In this document: positions 26,566 through 35,710 of the stretch, in pieces | How positions within the stretch are numbered: position 1 is the first letter of the stretch | Layout: the number at the start of each line of letters is the position of its first letter | NCBI GenBank assembly: GCA_039806065.1 | Contig: JBDKJS010000083.1 | Coordinates: 1-64,000 of the forward strand | DNA length: 64,000 bases | DNA from: JBDKJS01 sp039806065 | Lineage (GTDB): Bacteria > Bacteroidota > Bacteroidia > AKYH767-A > 2013-40CM-41-45 | Reading direction: 5' to 3' | The notes under the pieces: model-generated | Told to the model about the DNA's origin: nothing | Database searches by the model: none | What the model saw: the letters and a program-made list of their open reading frames with translations, nothing else | Position numbers and translations under genes: made by a program

Positions 26566-27470
26566 CGGAGGAGCTGAATTTTTTTATTCACTATTGCATT
26601 TCCAAATTGCAGATGAAGGGTGTACCACCCATTTTCCAAGTCTGCTACATCAATTAAATCGGTAGGAGCATTCAATGTAAGGTGTTTTACCTGTCGTCCC
26701 AAAAGATCAGCTATACTGATTTCAGCATGATTAAAGGGAGTACGGATTCCGGTGAATTTAATCCAGTCTCTTGCTGGATTGGGCATTACCTGCACCTGAT
26801 CAGAAAGGTTGATGGGAGCTTCACCAACCACACCTTCAAACTTTAAATCATCAAGACGAAGGATCGTTCCTATTTTAGGTGCATTAAACACAATAGGGCT
26901 GCTGGTAATAAAAATTAATGACGAATCAGGATCCAAATTAGGATTAACATAAATCAGGTTAAGACTGAGTGTATCCCAACCGGTGCTGGTTTTCCCTATT
27001 TTTTGAAATGCATAAGCCACGGTATCGCGCTTGCCAGTTCCGGCATTGCGCTTAAACAGTTTAATATCAACCCAAGCCGTATCAGTTCCTACAGGTGCAT
27101 ACTGATACAAGCATTTAAATGTATTCCATTTGGTTCCTGTAGGTTTTCCTCCTATCACCGAAAAGCTTATGCCATTTACAACGATATCGCCATTAGATAT
27201 GGCAGCCGGAATAGGGATAGGCACAGTGATTGGGGGTACTATTTTACCAAAAGTAGTTAGTTTTGCTGCTGCCACACCGCTACCTACCGTTACAGTTTCC
27301 TTGGTTACTGATGTAGCATCAAGTGTATCAGTTGTTTTCCAAAATTCTGGCTCTTCATAAGCACCACCACCAGCAGGTATCCAATTTTCATAATCACCAT
27401 TGGCTATGTTTTGTGCAGTAATTTGAAGCGATAGATAAAAAGAAAAAATGAGCAACAAATGTTTTTTCAT
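26562..27470 (-). CDS. secreted protein with T9SS type A sorting domain
   Basis: 302 aa from ATG 27470 ([19 protein letters not shown], a signal peptide); an upstream ATG at 27491 would add 7 residues. The mature N-terminus ANGDYENW resembles the start of Bacteroidota carbohydrate-associated jelly-roll domains, and the middle is beta-rich. The C-terminal 75 or so residues are a T9SS type A sorting domain: [12 protein letters not shown], then [11 protein letters not shown] and a final NKKIQLLR strand. It should cross the outer membrane through the type IX system and be released or attached at the surface. No catalytic motif recognised. Convergent with engB (4 nt overlap). Confidence 0.85.
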   Translation of the reverse strand: MKKHLLLIFSFYLSLQITAQNIANGDYENWIPAGGGAYEEPEFWKTTDTLDATSVTKETVTVGSGVAAAKLTTFGKIVPPITVPIPIPAAISNGDIVVNGISFSVIGGKPTGTKWNTFKCLYQYAPVGTDTAWVDIKLFKRNAGTGKRDTVAYAFQKIGKTSTGWDTLSLNLIYVNPNLDPDSSLIFITSSPIVFNAPKIGTILRLDDLKFEGVVGEAPINLSDQVQVMPNPARDWIKFTGIRTPFNHAEISIADLLGRQVKHLTLNAPTDLIDVADLENGWYTLHLQFGNAIVNKKIQLLR

Positions 27471-27515
27471 ACGTAATTGATATTTATTCAAAGGTAAGAA
27501 TTTATATGGTAAGGG

Positions 27516-28391
27516 TCAAACTCCTTGGATGAACCTACCAAATACGCCCAATGGCAATTGCAATCCTGATTGTGCTTGTAAATAAAGTTCACCTGTTTCT
27601 AACTTCTTTTGATTGCCAAATAAATTTTTAATGATAAGAGCACTAAAGCCAAGTGAATAAGTATTAAGTAGTAAAAAAGATGATGGTTCTAATAGTTGTA
27701 TCACGGTTTCAACCATTTCATTGATCATATCTTCTAATTTCCATTTTTCACCTTTGGTACCATGCCCATAGGCCGGAGGATCAAGGATAATACCGTGGTA
27801 TTTATTACCTCTTTTGGCTTCACGTTTTGCAAATACCAAAGCATCTTCAACTACCCATCTGATATCACTTAGGTGACTCAGCTGTCTGTTGTCGTTGGCC
27901 CATGAAACTACTTGTTTAACGCTATCAAGGTGTGTCACATCTGCACCGGCAGCTTTAGCAGCCAAAGATGATCCACCGGTATAGGCAAATAAATTAAGCA
28001 CTTTAGGATGATTAACTTTTTTTTTCAATTGGAGAACGCTATTGGCAATATATTCCCAATTAACTGCTTGCTCAGGAAAAATACCTACATGTTTAAACGC
28101 GGTGAGTGCCAACCGTAAAGAAATTTTTTGATCAATTGCCTTTATGGTATAATCGATTTGCCATCGATCGGACACAGGCTTTATTTTTTGCCATTCGCCA
28201 CTTGCGCTTGTCTTTGCTTTAAAAAATAAATGAGCTTTACTATTCCATTGCGAATCAGACCAAGCAGGTTTCCAAACTGCCTGTGGTTCTGGTCTAATAG
28301 TAATAATGGAGCCAAACTTTTCTAATTTATAAAAATTTCCACAATCGAGTAGTTCATACTGTTCGAAGTGAGTAGGATTGAGTAGTAGCAT
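27516..28391 (-). CDS. class I SAM-dependent methyltransferase (RlmI/RlmK-like)
   Basis: 291 aa. After a 120-residue beta-rich N-terminal part lies a Rossmann methyltransferase domain: NLFAYTGGSSLAAKAAGA (motif I), THLDSVKQVVSWANDN (motif II), VEDALVFAKR and the LDPPAYGHG catalytic-loop motif. The FAYTGG plus DPPAYG pair is typical of 23S rRNA cytosine methyltransferases of the RlmI/RlmK group (COG1092-like), but the N-terminal PUA domain of RlmI is not evident, so the target remains open. Divergent from the coiled-coil gene at 28498. Confidence 0.8.
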   Translation of the reverse strand: MLLLNPTHFEQYELLDCGNFYKLEKFGSIITIRPEPQAVWKPAWSDSQWNSKAHLFFKAKTSASGEWQKIKPVSDRWQIDYTIKAIDQKISLRLALTAFKHVGIFPEQAVNWEYIANSVLQLKKKVNHPKVLNLFAYTGGSSLAAKAAGADVTHLDSVKQVVSWANDNRQLSHLSDIRWVVEDALVFAKREAKRGNKYHGIILDPPAYGHGTKGEKWKLEDMINEMVETVIQLLEPSSFLLLNTYSLGFSALIIKNLFGNQKKLETGELYLQAQSGLQLPLGVFGRFIQGV

Positions 28392-28497
28392 AGATCAAAA
28401 ATATTCAACGGCAAGATTGAAAAAAATTTTCAACAAAAACTTTTTTTCAATAATCATTTTAATACATTTATCGCATCAATTAATTTATTCAATCATC

Positions 28498-29217
28498 ATG
28501 TCAGAAATAGAAGCCTTATCAATTAAAAACGAGAAAATACAACATTTAAATAAAGAGCTTAGTAAAGAAAACGAAGAGTTGTTCCATCAGTACAATCATT
28601 TGATGATAAGAAATAATAAGTTTTTAAAACGAATAGAAGATCAACAGAAGTTAATTGAATCACTCTACGAGCGCATTTCAGAATTACAGCATATCAACAG
28701 TAAGCTTTTAAAACTTAACGATGGTTATCGAAATCATTTTTCTACCGCTATTGACAAGCGCAAGGCTAATGTGATTCCAAGCAACGATGCCATAGCCACG
28801 CTAGATCCTGATGATATCGAAGCACTATATGAAAGATGGAAGTTATTTCCAGGTCAGTTAGCTAGCAATGGTCCCAATTTAAGAAAGCAAATGGTGATGC
28901 TATTACACTTGAGCAACAACCCCATGATGAATGCGGCCGATTTATTTCAAATAACAGGTGTAGGAGGTGTAACCGGTGCACGGTATGTATCAGTTCTAAA
29001 AAAAGCTGGATTGATTAAATATAGTGGAGCCCGCAAAAAGGGATATTATGAAATTACAGAAGAAGGCATAGCCTTTGTAGAAGGCAAGCTCAAGCTTCAT
29101 TCACACGCCTCATTATCTGATGGCATGCCGGGTTTACAGCCAAAGGGAATTAAAATTGACGAGGTCATTCATGTGGCCAGCCATTCACACTTGGCTATTG
29201 ATTCAATGGATCTTTAG
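28498..29217 (+). CDS. coiled-coil protein with C-terminal winged-helix domain
   Basis: 239 aa from ATG 28498 (MSEIEALSIKNEKI). A longer in-frame start at 28378 would run through the divergent promoter region. Residues about 5-80 form a long heptad-rich coiled coil (Leu/Ile spaced with Glu/Lys/Asn). Residues about 115-195 look like a MarR/ArsR-type winged helix: LRKQMVMLLHLSNN, then TGARYVSVLKKAGLI as recognition helix and KKGYYEITEEGIAFV as wing. No ligand or effector domain. I do not recognise the family; a dimeric DNA-binding regulator is the simplest reading. No obvious operon partner: the 3' neighbour is convergent. Confidence 0.7.
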   Translation: MSEIEALSIKNEKIQHLNKELSKENEELFHQYNHLMIRNNKFLKRIEDQQKLIESLYERISELQHINSKLLKLNDGYRNHFSTAIDKRKANVIPSNDAIATLDPDDIEALYERWKLFPGQLASNGPNLRKQMVMLLHLSNNPMMNAADLFQITGVGGVTGARYVSVLKKAGLIKYSGARKKGYYEITEEGIAFVEGKLKLHSHASLSDGMPGLQPKGIKIDEVIHVASHSHLAIDSMDL

Positions 29218-29220
29218 TAA

Positions 29221-30159
29221 TTACGCTTTTGTTTTAACAGCAGCATTGTAATAAGGAACCGTGTGATAACCAATATAAATTACCAATACAGTGGCAAACA
29301 CTGCCGCACCACACGCAATCAATAGTATTTGCCAAAAGGTGAAGTTATAATATCCCAAATCAGGGACAGCTCCTTGAAGTGTAATGATAACTGGTACTTG
29401 ACTAAACTTACTAGCGGCTGTGAGCATGCTATATTGCCTGATGATATTTACTTCATCATCCAATGACTTTTCCATTTTAGCTATCAATCCGTTTAGTGCC
29501 ATTCTCTCCAGGTTATTACTTTCATTACCGATTTCCAATTGCGCAATTAGTCCTTCTATTTGATTGCTTAAGGTGTGCAGCTCGTTTCTTAACTCCTTCT
29601 TTGATTGCAAGTAGATGGTATCAAATAGTGGCTTATTAAAATTTAGTTGTTCCAATCGCCATTTTCTATTCAATTCATTTGCAAACCGAGGAATTTCGTT
29701 GGCTATATGCGCGGCTACTGCTCCATCTTTTTTATCCTTCACTGTTAGTGTAGTTACCCCTTTGTCAGATTGGCTGAGTACAATGTTTTGCTGAAGTATT
29801 TTTTTTATAATTCCTTGGTGAAATTCATTTTTAGAATCAAGTTGATAGTGATCAAAGAGTGAAAATGTTTTAATTAAGTGACCAAACATTTCGTCTGAAA
29901 AAATTAACCTATAAAATTTGTAATAATCATTATCAACTTCACCATTGTTAATTAGAAAACCTTTTTCTCCATTGAGTTTAAGCTCTACGGGATCTTGGTA
30001 GTCCAATACGACAAAGGCCTTATAAACAAAATTAAAGCGCAATACCAAACCAGTAGCTATGAAAACAACTAAGAAAGCAGCAGCAAAAAAATTTCGATGT
30101 TGTTTAATAAACCCAACGAAGCTTTTAATATGTACGATTTCTTTTTCTGGTAATTGCAT
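29221..30159 (-). CDS. two-TM inner-membrane protein, Wzz-like topology
   Basis: 312 aa. A transmembrane helix near residues 23-45 and another near 275-297 flank a 230-residue periplasmic part with a helical coiled-coil stretch (ELRNELHTLSNQIEGLIAQLE, about 180-200). This is the topology of polysaccharide co-polymerases (Wzz/GNVR), which set chain length. The proline-rich motif next to the second helix is not obvious, so this is a structural analogy rather than a firm family call. It follows the O-antigen-ligase/TPR gene by 19 nt in the same direction, supporting a joint role in a surface polysaccharide or glycan-transfer process. Confidence 0.55.
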   Translation of the reverse strand: MQLPEKEIVHIKSFVGFIKQHRNFFAAAFLVVFIATGLVLRFNFVYKAFVVLDYQDPVELKLNGEKGFLINNGEVDNDYYKFYRLIFSDEMFGHLIKTFSLFDHYQLDSKNEFHQGIIKKILQQNIVLSQSDKGVTTLTVKDKKDGAVAAHIANEIPRFANELNRKWRLEQLNFNKPLFDTIYLQSKKELRNELHTLSNQIEGLIAQLEIGNESNNLERMALNGLIAKMEKSLDDEVNIIRQYSMLTAASKFSQVPVIITLQGAVPDLGYYNFTFWQILLIACGAAVFATVLVIYIGYHTVPYYNAAVKTKA

Positions 30160-30178
30160 TTAGTGGCAATTTATAAAA

Positions 30179-32182
30179 CTATTTCAATTTTAATAAAGTT
30201 AATTTGGCCACTAGCAATGAATCAAAAGTGACATGGCTGTGGGCAGCTTCCAAATCTATGTTTCTATACCAAAATTTATCTTTAGCTCTGTGGTTATTAA
30301 TGGCTATTAGCTGACTATCGTTGGTATTTTTTAGTATTTTAAATGCCTTAGCGGCTGCAATGATATCAAAATATTGGTAGTACAAAGCTTCCTTAAAGTT
30401 CATTAAGGTAATGGTGTTAAATGCTTCATCTACCATTCCGTTATTAAACAAAACTGCGGCTTTATTGGTAAGTGCAGTAATAGCACCGGGCATTATCTTC
30501 AAAGCTTTATCATAATATGCGAGAGATGCGTCCACATTACCCATAAAACTGTAAAGTCCTGCTAAATCTGTAAGACACTGTAAGTGATAAGGGTTGATAC
30601 TTTCGGCTAGTAAATAATTTTGAATAGCCAATTGCATATTACCCTGATAATAAATAGCATTAGCCATATACCAATTTAAAGGAGTGCCGGCATTATCTGT
30701 AATTTGACCTAAGGATAATGCCTTATCATATGATTGGTAGCTTCGCGCCCATTCTTGTCTTGATTTAAGTAAATGACCCTTAGCCAAAAGTGATTGAGCC
30801 CGATAGTGCATTATTGAAATACCCAGAAACCCTATCAATGTAACTATTAATAATAAGTGTCCATACTTCCAATAAAAGGTTTGCGCATTATTGGTAAGAG
30901 TAAGGGCCAGGCAAAGTACCAATGAAAATAAAATGATGCTCAGCGGCCTATGAAATAAATATCCAAAACTAGCCATCACCACAATTGCCAACAACGTTCC
31001 TACTAAAACTGAATTATAGCCATTTGGCTTTGCATTTATAATGCATTTAGCTATTATTATAAACAATAAAATATATAACAGTACTGGAGCGGTTATTCCT
31101 GCCTCTGTTGCAAGATTCAACCATTCATTGTGAGGATGTTCAAAATGGTGCAGGGCTTTGTTTATATAAAATGCACCACCCATGCCAGGTGCAGCATGGT
31201 AAATTGGCCAAGAAGCCATTCCATAGCCCATGAGTGGTTGTTTGTCAATGATCAGAATAGAATTCCGCCACATGAGCATTCGTTCAAAAATACTATTGGT
31301 GTTTTTAAATTGATTTTCTTCTACCCCCAAAGGCTTATTAAGTGTTTTGTATGCAGTTTTCACAGCCAATAGGTTCACCTCGCCTTTAGCAATAATTTCA
31401 GCCCTATACACCAACACCACACTACTTACAACGATGATGAACCCAAGCCCGAGCAACCGATACTTACTTTTTCTCCACAGAGCATGCCTGATTATGTAAG
31501 AGAATATTACATAACTCATACCAATAAAAAAAGCCAGTAATGCGGCAAGGGAGTGTAGGTAAAATACCAAGCCAATACTGATAGTTAAGCTTATAATACT
31601 TAACTTTTTAAAAAAACCTGTTGTGGTGCACCAGCCGGCTATTAATAAAAAAATATAAATGACTAACGATTCGGAAAAAAAATTTTTATTCCCCATAGTT
31701 GATCCTCTATAGGTTAAGGGTGCTCCTGGATCACGAACCCACTGCAGTATCCAAAAAAATAAAAGAGGAAAAATCATCAAGGTAAGTGTATTAAAAAAAA
31801 TGACTTGCTTTGATTTTGTATTGAGCAATGGATGAAATACAATGATACTCACCCAGGGAATAATGTAGCAACAAAAAGCTAGCCATGCCTCTATTTTTAA
31901 TTGACTATTGATTGTAGCCCAAACCAACAAGGAGGAATATACCACCAGCAGCATTTTCATCGGCTGGTTCATTAAATTTGGGATTTGAATTTTCTGATCA
32001 GTAAGAAAACTCACTACTACAGCGGCAATCAGCCAAAGCATGAAGCCCAGCAATTTAGCACTCACATCATAATCAGGTAGGGTGCTATTAAATAGTGAAG
32101 CTACCAAAACTAGAAGTAGCCCCCAGAGTAAGTACAATGTTTTTTGGTGCAATGATTGAATTTGACTAGTTATCGCATTCAT
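30179..32182 (-). CDS. O-antigen ligase/polymerase-like membrane protein with TPR tail
   Basis: 667 aa. About the first 445 residues are hydrophobic, with 10-12 predicted helices and the large periplasmic loop containing the EHPHNEWLNLATEAG motif, the hallmark of the Wzy_C/O-antigen ligase (WaaL) family. The preceding loop includes a GYGMASWP segment. The C-terminal 200 residues form tetratricopeptide-like repeats (SYDKALSLG, NPYHLQCLTDLAGLYSFMG, SLAYYDKALKIMPGAITALTNKA). This fusion is frequent in Bacteroidota and may transfer a polymer to lipid or to proteins. Glycosyltransferase genes are absent nearby, so the substrate is unclear. Confidence 0.85.
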   Translation of the reverse strand: MNAITSQIQSLHQKTLYLLWGLLLVLVASLFNSTLPDYDVSAKLLGFMLWLIAAVVVSFLTDQKIQIPNLMNQPMKMLLVVYSSLLVWATINSQLKIEAWLAFCCYIIPWVSIIVFHPLLNTKSKQVIFFNTLTLMIFPLLFFWILQWVRDPGAPLTYRGSTMGNKNFFSESLVIYIFLLIAGWCTTTGFFKKLSIISLTISIGLVFYLHSLAALLAFFIGMSYVIFSYIIRHALWRKSKYRLLGLGFIIVVSSVVLVYRAEIIAKGEVNLLAVKTAYKTLNKPLGVEENQFKNTNSIFERMLMWRNSILIIDKQPLMGYGMASWPIYHAAPGMGGAFYINKALHHFEHPHNEWLNLATEAGITAPVLLYILLFIIIAKCIINAKPNGYNSVLVGTLLAIVVMASFGYLFHRPLSIILFSLVLCLALTLTNNAQTFYWKYGHLLLIVTLIGFLGISIMHYRAQSLLAKGHLLKSRQEWARSYQSYDKALSLGQITDNAGTPLNWYMANAIYYQGNMQLAIQNYLLAESINPYHLQCLTDLAGLYSFMGNVDASLAYYDKALKIMPGAITALTNKAAVLFNNGMVDEAFNTITLMNFKEALYYQYFDIIAAAKAFKILKNTNDSQLIAINNHRAKDKFWYRNIDLEAAHSHVTFDSLLVAKLTLLKLK

Positions 32183-32238
32183 AATTACCTACAATAAGGT
32201 AAAAAAAAATTAACTCCACAAGATAAAAATCACTTTCC

Positions 32239-32246
32239 TATCTTTG
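32239..32246 (+). promoter_or_regulatory. -7 element TATCTTTG directly before gltX
   Basis: Exact match to TAnnTTTG ending 6 nt before the gltX ATG at 32253. Transcription would begin at about the A of the ATG, implying leaderless initiation. No TTG lies at the usual -33 distance. Confidence 0.5.
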
Positions 32247-32252
32247 CCAGCT

Positions 32253-33875
32253 ATGATTGATCACAAAAAAGTTCGAGTTCGATTTGCCCCTAGTCCAACT
32301 GGGCCCCTACACATGGGAGGCGTAAGAACTGCGCTTTATAACTACCTATTTGCCAAGAAGCACCAAGGCGATTTTATTTTAAGGATTGAAGACACGGATC
32401 AGCAGCGCTTTGTGGCAGGCGCAGAGGAATATATAATAGCATCATTGAAATGGTGTGGTATACTTCCAAACGAAGGGGTAGGCTTTGCTGAAGGCCCTTT
32501 CTCGCCCTATCGGCAGAGTGAGCGTAAAGATTTATATAAAACCTATGTTGAAACCTTGATAAGAAATGGTCATGCATATTACGCTTTTGACACAGCCTCG
32601 TCTCTGGATCAATTAAGGAAAGAACGAGAACAGCAAGGGTCTTCTTTTGCCTATGGTCCGCAAAACAGACATCAATTGTTTAACTCCCTCAACATGACTG
32701 CTGCAGAAGTTTTGCAAAGACTCAATGAGGGTACACCCTATGTAGTAAGAATAAAAGTGCCCGAAAATGATTTGATAGTTGTACACGATTTAATTCGTGG
32801 AGAGGTAGAAATGCACACTTCACAAATGGATGACAAGGTACTCTTCAAAAGTGATGGGATGCCAACTTACCATTTGGCCAATGTGGTGGATGATCATTTA
32901 ATGGAAATAACGCATGTGATCAGAGGAGAAGAGTGGTTGCCTAGTGCACCCCTCCATGTGCTGCTGTATAAAAGCTTTGGATGGGAATCAACAATGCCAA
33001 AATTTGCACACCTTCCATTACTACTTAAGCCCGATGGCAATGGGAAATTAAGTAAGCGCGATGGTGACAGACTGGGCTTTCCGGTGTTTCCTTTAAATTG
33101 GACAGATCCTCTTACTGGCGAGCAATCGAAAGGATATAAAGAACAGGGATACATCCCTGAAGCTTTTGTAAATATGCTAGCCCATTTAGGATGGCACGCA
33201 GCTGATGACCAAGAGATCTACAGCATGGAGGCACTCATAGAGGCTTTTTCGTTAGAACGAGTAAGTAAATCGGGGGCTAAATTTGATCCTGATAAAACCA
33301 AATGGTATAACGAAGTTTATTTACGATCCAGCACCGATCAGCATCTAGCAATGCTGTTTTTACCGATCGTGCAAGAGCAATTAACCAAGAGTATTCCATC
33401 CCGTCATTTATGCACCAGTGCCGGACATTTAATTGATGCCGAAAGCCTATTAGCCTATTGTAATAAGGCAGTGGCATTGGTAAAAGATAAGGCACAATTT
33501 ATAAATGAATTTTGGGATTTGTGCAATTATTTATTTGTAGCGCCAATTACCATAGACACCACCATACTTGCCAAAAAATGGAAACCGCCTTATGAAACAT
33601 TTTTTATAAAATTTGCTGATGCCCTTAGCACACTAACATCAATGGAAGCTACACAAGCTGAAAAACTACATACGGCCATAGCCAACGATCTGGCACTCAA
33701 ACCAGGCGAGGTAATGCAACTATTACGAATAATGGTGAGTGGACAAGGGAGTGGAGTCAATCTATTTGAAATGATAGCGCTACTAGGAGGAAAAGAATCT
33801 AGCACACGAATTGAACAAAATTTAAAGAAATGGCTTCAAACCTTATCGACCGATGCAGCAGCTAGCCGTCAATAA
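32253..33875 (+). CDS. gltX: glutamate--tRNA ligase
   Basis: 540 aa from ATG 32253 (MIDHKKVRVRFAPSPTG); a TTG three codons upstream lies inside the promoter element. Class I aminoacyl-tRNA synthetase with the HIGH-type motif PTGPLHMGGVRT and the KMSKS-type loop GKLSKRDGD. The EGPFSPYRQSER and VIRGEEWLPSAP segments are typical for GluRS. No tRNA-Gln-specific features are visible, so whether it is discriminating cannot be said. The 3' end overlaps folB by 23 nt. Confidence 0.97.
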   Translation: MIDHKKVRVRFAPSPTGPLHMGGVRTALYNYLFAKKHQGDFILRIEDTDQQRFVAGAEEYIIASLKWCGILPNEGVGFAEGPFSPYRQSERKDLYKTYVETLIRNGHAYYAFDTASSLDQLRKEREQQGSSFAYGPQNRHQLFNSLNMTAAEVLQRLNEGTPYVVRIKVPENDLIVVHDLIRGEVEMHTSQMDDKVLFKSDGMPTYHLANVVDDHLMEITHVIRGEEWLPSAPLHVLLYKSFGWESTMPKFAHLPLLLKPDGNGKLSKRDGDRLGFPVFPLNWTDPLTGEQSKGYKEQGYIPEAFVNMLAHLGWHAADDQEIYSMEALIEAFSLERVSKSGAKFDPDKTKWYNEVYLRSSTDQHLAMLFLPIVQEQLTKSIPSRHLCTSAGHLIDAESLLAYCNKAVALVKDKAQFINEFWDLCNYLFVAPITIDTTILAKKWKPPYETFFIKFADALSTLTSMEATQAEKLHTAIANDLALKPGEVMQLLRIMVSGQGSGVNLFEMIALLGGKESSTRIEQNLKKWLQTLSTDAAASRQ

Positions 33876-34233
33876 AATAAGGTGCTATTCACACCATGGA
33901 TGTTTGCCTGAAGAAACGCAAATAGGCGGTTATTATGAAGTAGACCTTATACTAAATGCTGATTTTACTGAAGCCATGCACAGCGACCAACTCATACACA
34001 CCATAGATTACTGCCGAGTGTATGAAACAGTAAAAAAATGTATGGCCCAACCCAGTAAACTGATAGAACATGTTGCGGCCCGCATTGGATTACAACTGCT
34101 TGATAACGAACCTTTATTACACAGTGCCACAGTAAGTGTTACCAAGATCAATCCACCCTTGAATGGCATATTAGATAGCGTAACTTTTAAGCATACGAGC
34201 TATCGAAGTGATGAATCTAAACTGAAAGATTAA
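33853..34233 (+). CDS. folB: dihydroneopterin aldolase
   Basis: 126 aa, expected length. Converts 7,8-dihydroneopterin to 6-hydroxymethyl-dihydropterin and glycolaldehyde in folate synthesis. Visible motifs: IRCYSHHGCLPEET (the conserved GxxxxE start), IDYCRVYETVKKCM and the central LIEHVAARIG segment with the substrate-binding Glu, followed by the VSVTKINPPLNGILDSV strand. The start is inside the end of gltX (23 nt overlap), implying coupled translation. Confidence 0.92.
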   Translation: MQQLAVNKIRCYSHHGCLPEETQIGGYYEVDLILNADFTEAMHSDQLIHTIDYCRVYETVKKCMAQPSKLIEHVAARIGLQLLDNEPLLHSATVSVTKINPPLNGILDSVTFKHTSYRSDESKLKD

Positions 34234-34241
34234 ACATAAAA

Positions 34242-34270
34242 TTGGTTGCAACCATGAGCATTTAATTTTG
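34242..34270 (+). promoter_or_regulatory. promoter of tRNA-Cys
   Basis: TTG (34242-34244), an 18-nt spacer and TAATTTTG (34263-34270) fit the Bacteroidota promoter pattern well. Initiation near 34277 would give a 16-nt 5' leader to be removed from the tRNA precursor. Confidence 0.65.
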
Positions 34271-34292
34271 TATAATTGCAAACCAAAAAAAT

Positions 34293-34366
34293 GGTTCCGT
34301 GGCCGAGTGGCTAGGCAGAGGTCTGCAAAACCTTGTACAGCAGTTCGAATCTGCTCGGAACCTCCA
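34293..34366 (+). tRNA. tRNA-Cys (GCA)
   Basis: 74-nt cloverleaf with encoded CCA. Acceptor stem GGTTCCG/CGGAACC (7 pairs), D arm GCC/GGC, anticodon stem GAGGT/ACCTT with loop CTGCAAA giving anticodon GCA, and T arm AGCAG/CTGCT with loop TTCGAAT. Discriminator base is T, as expected for tRNA-Cys. Single-copy transcription unit with its own promoter upstream and a terminator directly behind. Confidence 0.97.
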
Positions 34367-34371
34367 AAACG

Positions 34372-34401
34372 AAGGCTGCTTTGAAAAAGGCAGCTTTTTT
34401 T
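34372..34401 (+). terminator. terminator of tRNA-Cys
   Basis: Arms AAGGCTGC (34372-34379) and GCAGCTTT pair with one G-T wobble around a 10-nt loop, followed by a run of seven T. It starts 6 nt after the tRNA CCA. Confidence 0.85.
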
Positions 34402-34403
34402 AA

Positions 34404-34763
34404 TTACCTAATGCTCACTGTTTCATAAACAGTCTCCCCCTCTTTGAGTCTAATAAACCCTTTGGCGGTATCACCACTTTTGATTGCTTCAATATTTAGG
34501 TAGGCCTCAAGTTGAAATACAAATTCAGTTTTTCCGAATTGATCGCTTGTTTTAGTTACACGTACATTGCTTTGGGTATAATACTGCTGATTAATACTTG
34601 TATCCTGCCACAAGGTAACGGTAGCTCCCTTAATAAAATTACCAAGACTATCTCTTACCTCAACTACTGCTTTAGTATCTCCCTTTTTCTTGCAGCCTAA
34701 ATTAAAAAAAACCAATACCATTGGTATTGTTGCTGCCAATAATATAATTCTTAAATTTCTCAT
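34404..34763 (-). CDS. small putative lipoprotein, beta-sandwich type
   Basis: 119 aa. Signal peptide with lipobox ending at Cys24 (FNLGCKKKG), then one predicted beta-domain of about 90 residues: VEVRDSLGNFIKGATVTLWQD resembles the start of carboxypeptidase-regulatory/Ig-like domains that carry a GATVTL strand. No catalytic residues. Divergent from the cyclophilin gene. Function not known. Confidence 0.75.
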   Translation of the reverse strand: MRNLRIILLAATIPMVLVFFNLGCKKKGDTKAVVEVRDSLGNFIKGATVTLWQDTSINQQYYTQSNVRVTKTSDQFGKTEFVFQLEAYLNIEAIKSGDTAKGFIRLKEGETVYETVSIR

Positions 34764-34814
34764 TGGTTATTCACTTAATACTGTCTAAGTTTGTAGTTCA
34801 AAGATAAAAATAAT

Positions 34815-35666
34815 ATGCGATATATTACTTATACGTTAGCATTATTGCTTACAGTTACATTGGTTAAGGCTGAAGATAAAAAGGGAACAGGCCCAATTGT
34901 TGAAATAACCACAGATTATGGGGTTATGCACTTACAGCTATTTGATGCCACACCAAAACATCGAGACAATTTTTTGAAGCTGGCAGGCGAAGGTTTTTTT
35001 GATAGTTTGCTCTTCCACCGAGTAATTGAAAATTTTATGATCCAAGGTGGTGACCCTCAAAGTAAAAATGCTGCACCGGGCATTCCATTAGGCAATGGCG
35101 ATGTAGGTTATACTATTCCTGCAGAGTTTGTAGACAGCCTTTTTCATCAGAAGGGGGCACTGTGTGCTGCCCGCACTGAAAATCCAGAAAAGGCTAGTAG
35201 TGGCTGCCAATTTTATATTGTACAGGGCAAGAAAGCTACTGATCAAGAGTTAGATAATATCGAACGCAACATCAATCAAGGCAGTAAGTCGCAACAGTTG
35301 TTTCAACAAATCATTAACCGCCCTGAAAATTCAGCCTTAAAAGAAAAATTTGTTGGCTTTCAACAGGGCAATCAACGCGACAGTTTAAATGCGCTAATTA
35401 CCAATGTAATTCAACCAATGATTACTAGTGAATTGAAGCCATTCAAATATTCAGCAGCACAAAGAGAAATTTACAAAACAATAGGTGGCACTCCATTTCT
35501 AGATCAAAACTATACAGTGTATGGCCAAGTGATAGATGGATTTGAAGTAATAGACAAAATAGCGGCTGTACAAAAAGGCCAAGCCGATAGACCTGTTACT
35601 GACACTAGGATGAAAGTGAAGATTCTTGATAACAAAGAAGGGGCAAAGAAAAAAGAAAAAAAATAA
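34815..35666 (+). CDS. secreted cyclophilin-type peptidyl-prolyl isomerase
   Basis: 283 aa. N-terminal signal peptide (residues 1-19, ending VKAE). The cyclophilin barrel has the active-site run FHRVIENFMIQGGDP with the catalytic Arg, followed later by SGCQFYIVQGK and the TVYGQVIDGFEVIDKI strand. An insertion of about 80 residues (around 150-230, DNIERNINQGS to KPFKYSAAQRE) interrupts the domain, as often in Bacteroidota homologues. Likely periplasmic folding helper. Basic Lys-rich C-terminus. Confidence 0.93.
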   Translation: MRYITYTLALLLTVTLVKAEDKKGTGPIVEITTDYGVMHLQLFDATPKHRDNFLKLAGEGFFDSLLFHRVIENFMIQGGDPQSKNAAPGIPLGNGDVGYTIPAEFVDSLFHQKGALCAARTENPEKASSGCQFYIVQGKKATDQELDNIERNINQGSKSQQLFQQIINRPENSALKEKFVGFQQGNQRDSLNALITNVIQPMITSELKPFKYSAAQREIYKTIGGTPFLDQNYTVYGQVIDGFEVIDKIAAVQKGQADRPVTDTRMKVKILDNKEGAKKKEKK

Positions 35667-35710
35667 CAAAACGTTATCATTAATACTATACACTTTTATA
35701 CAAGACTATT

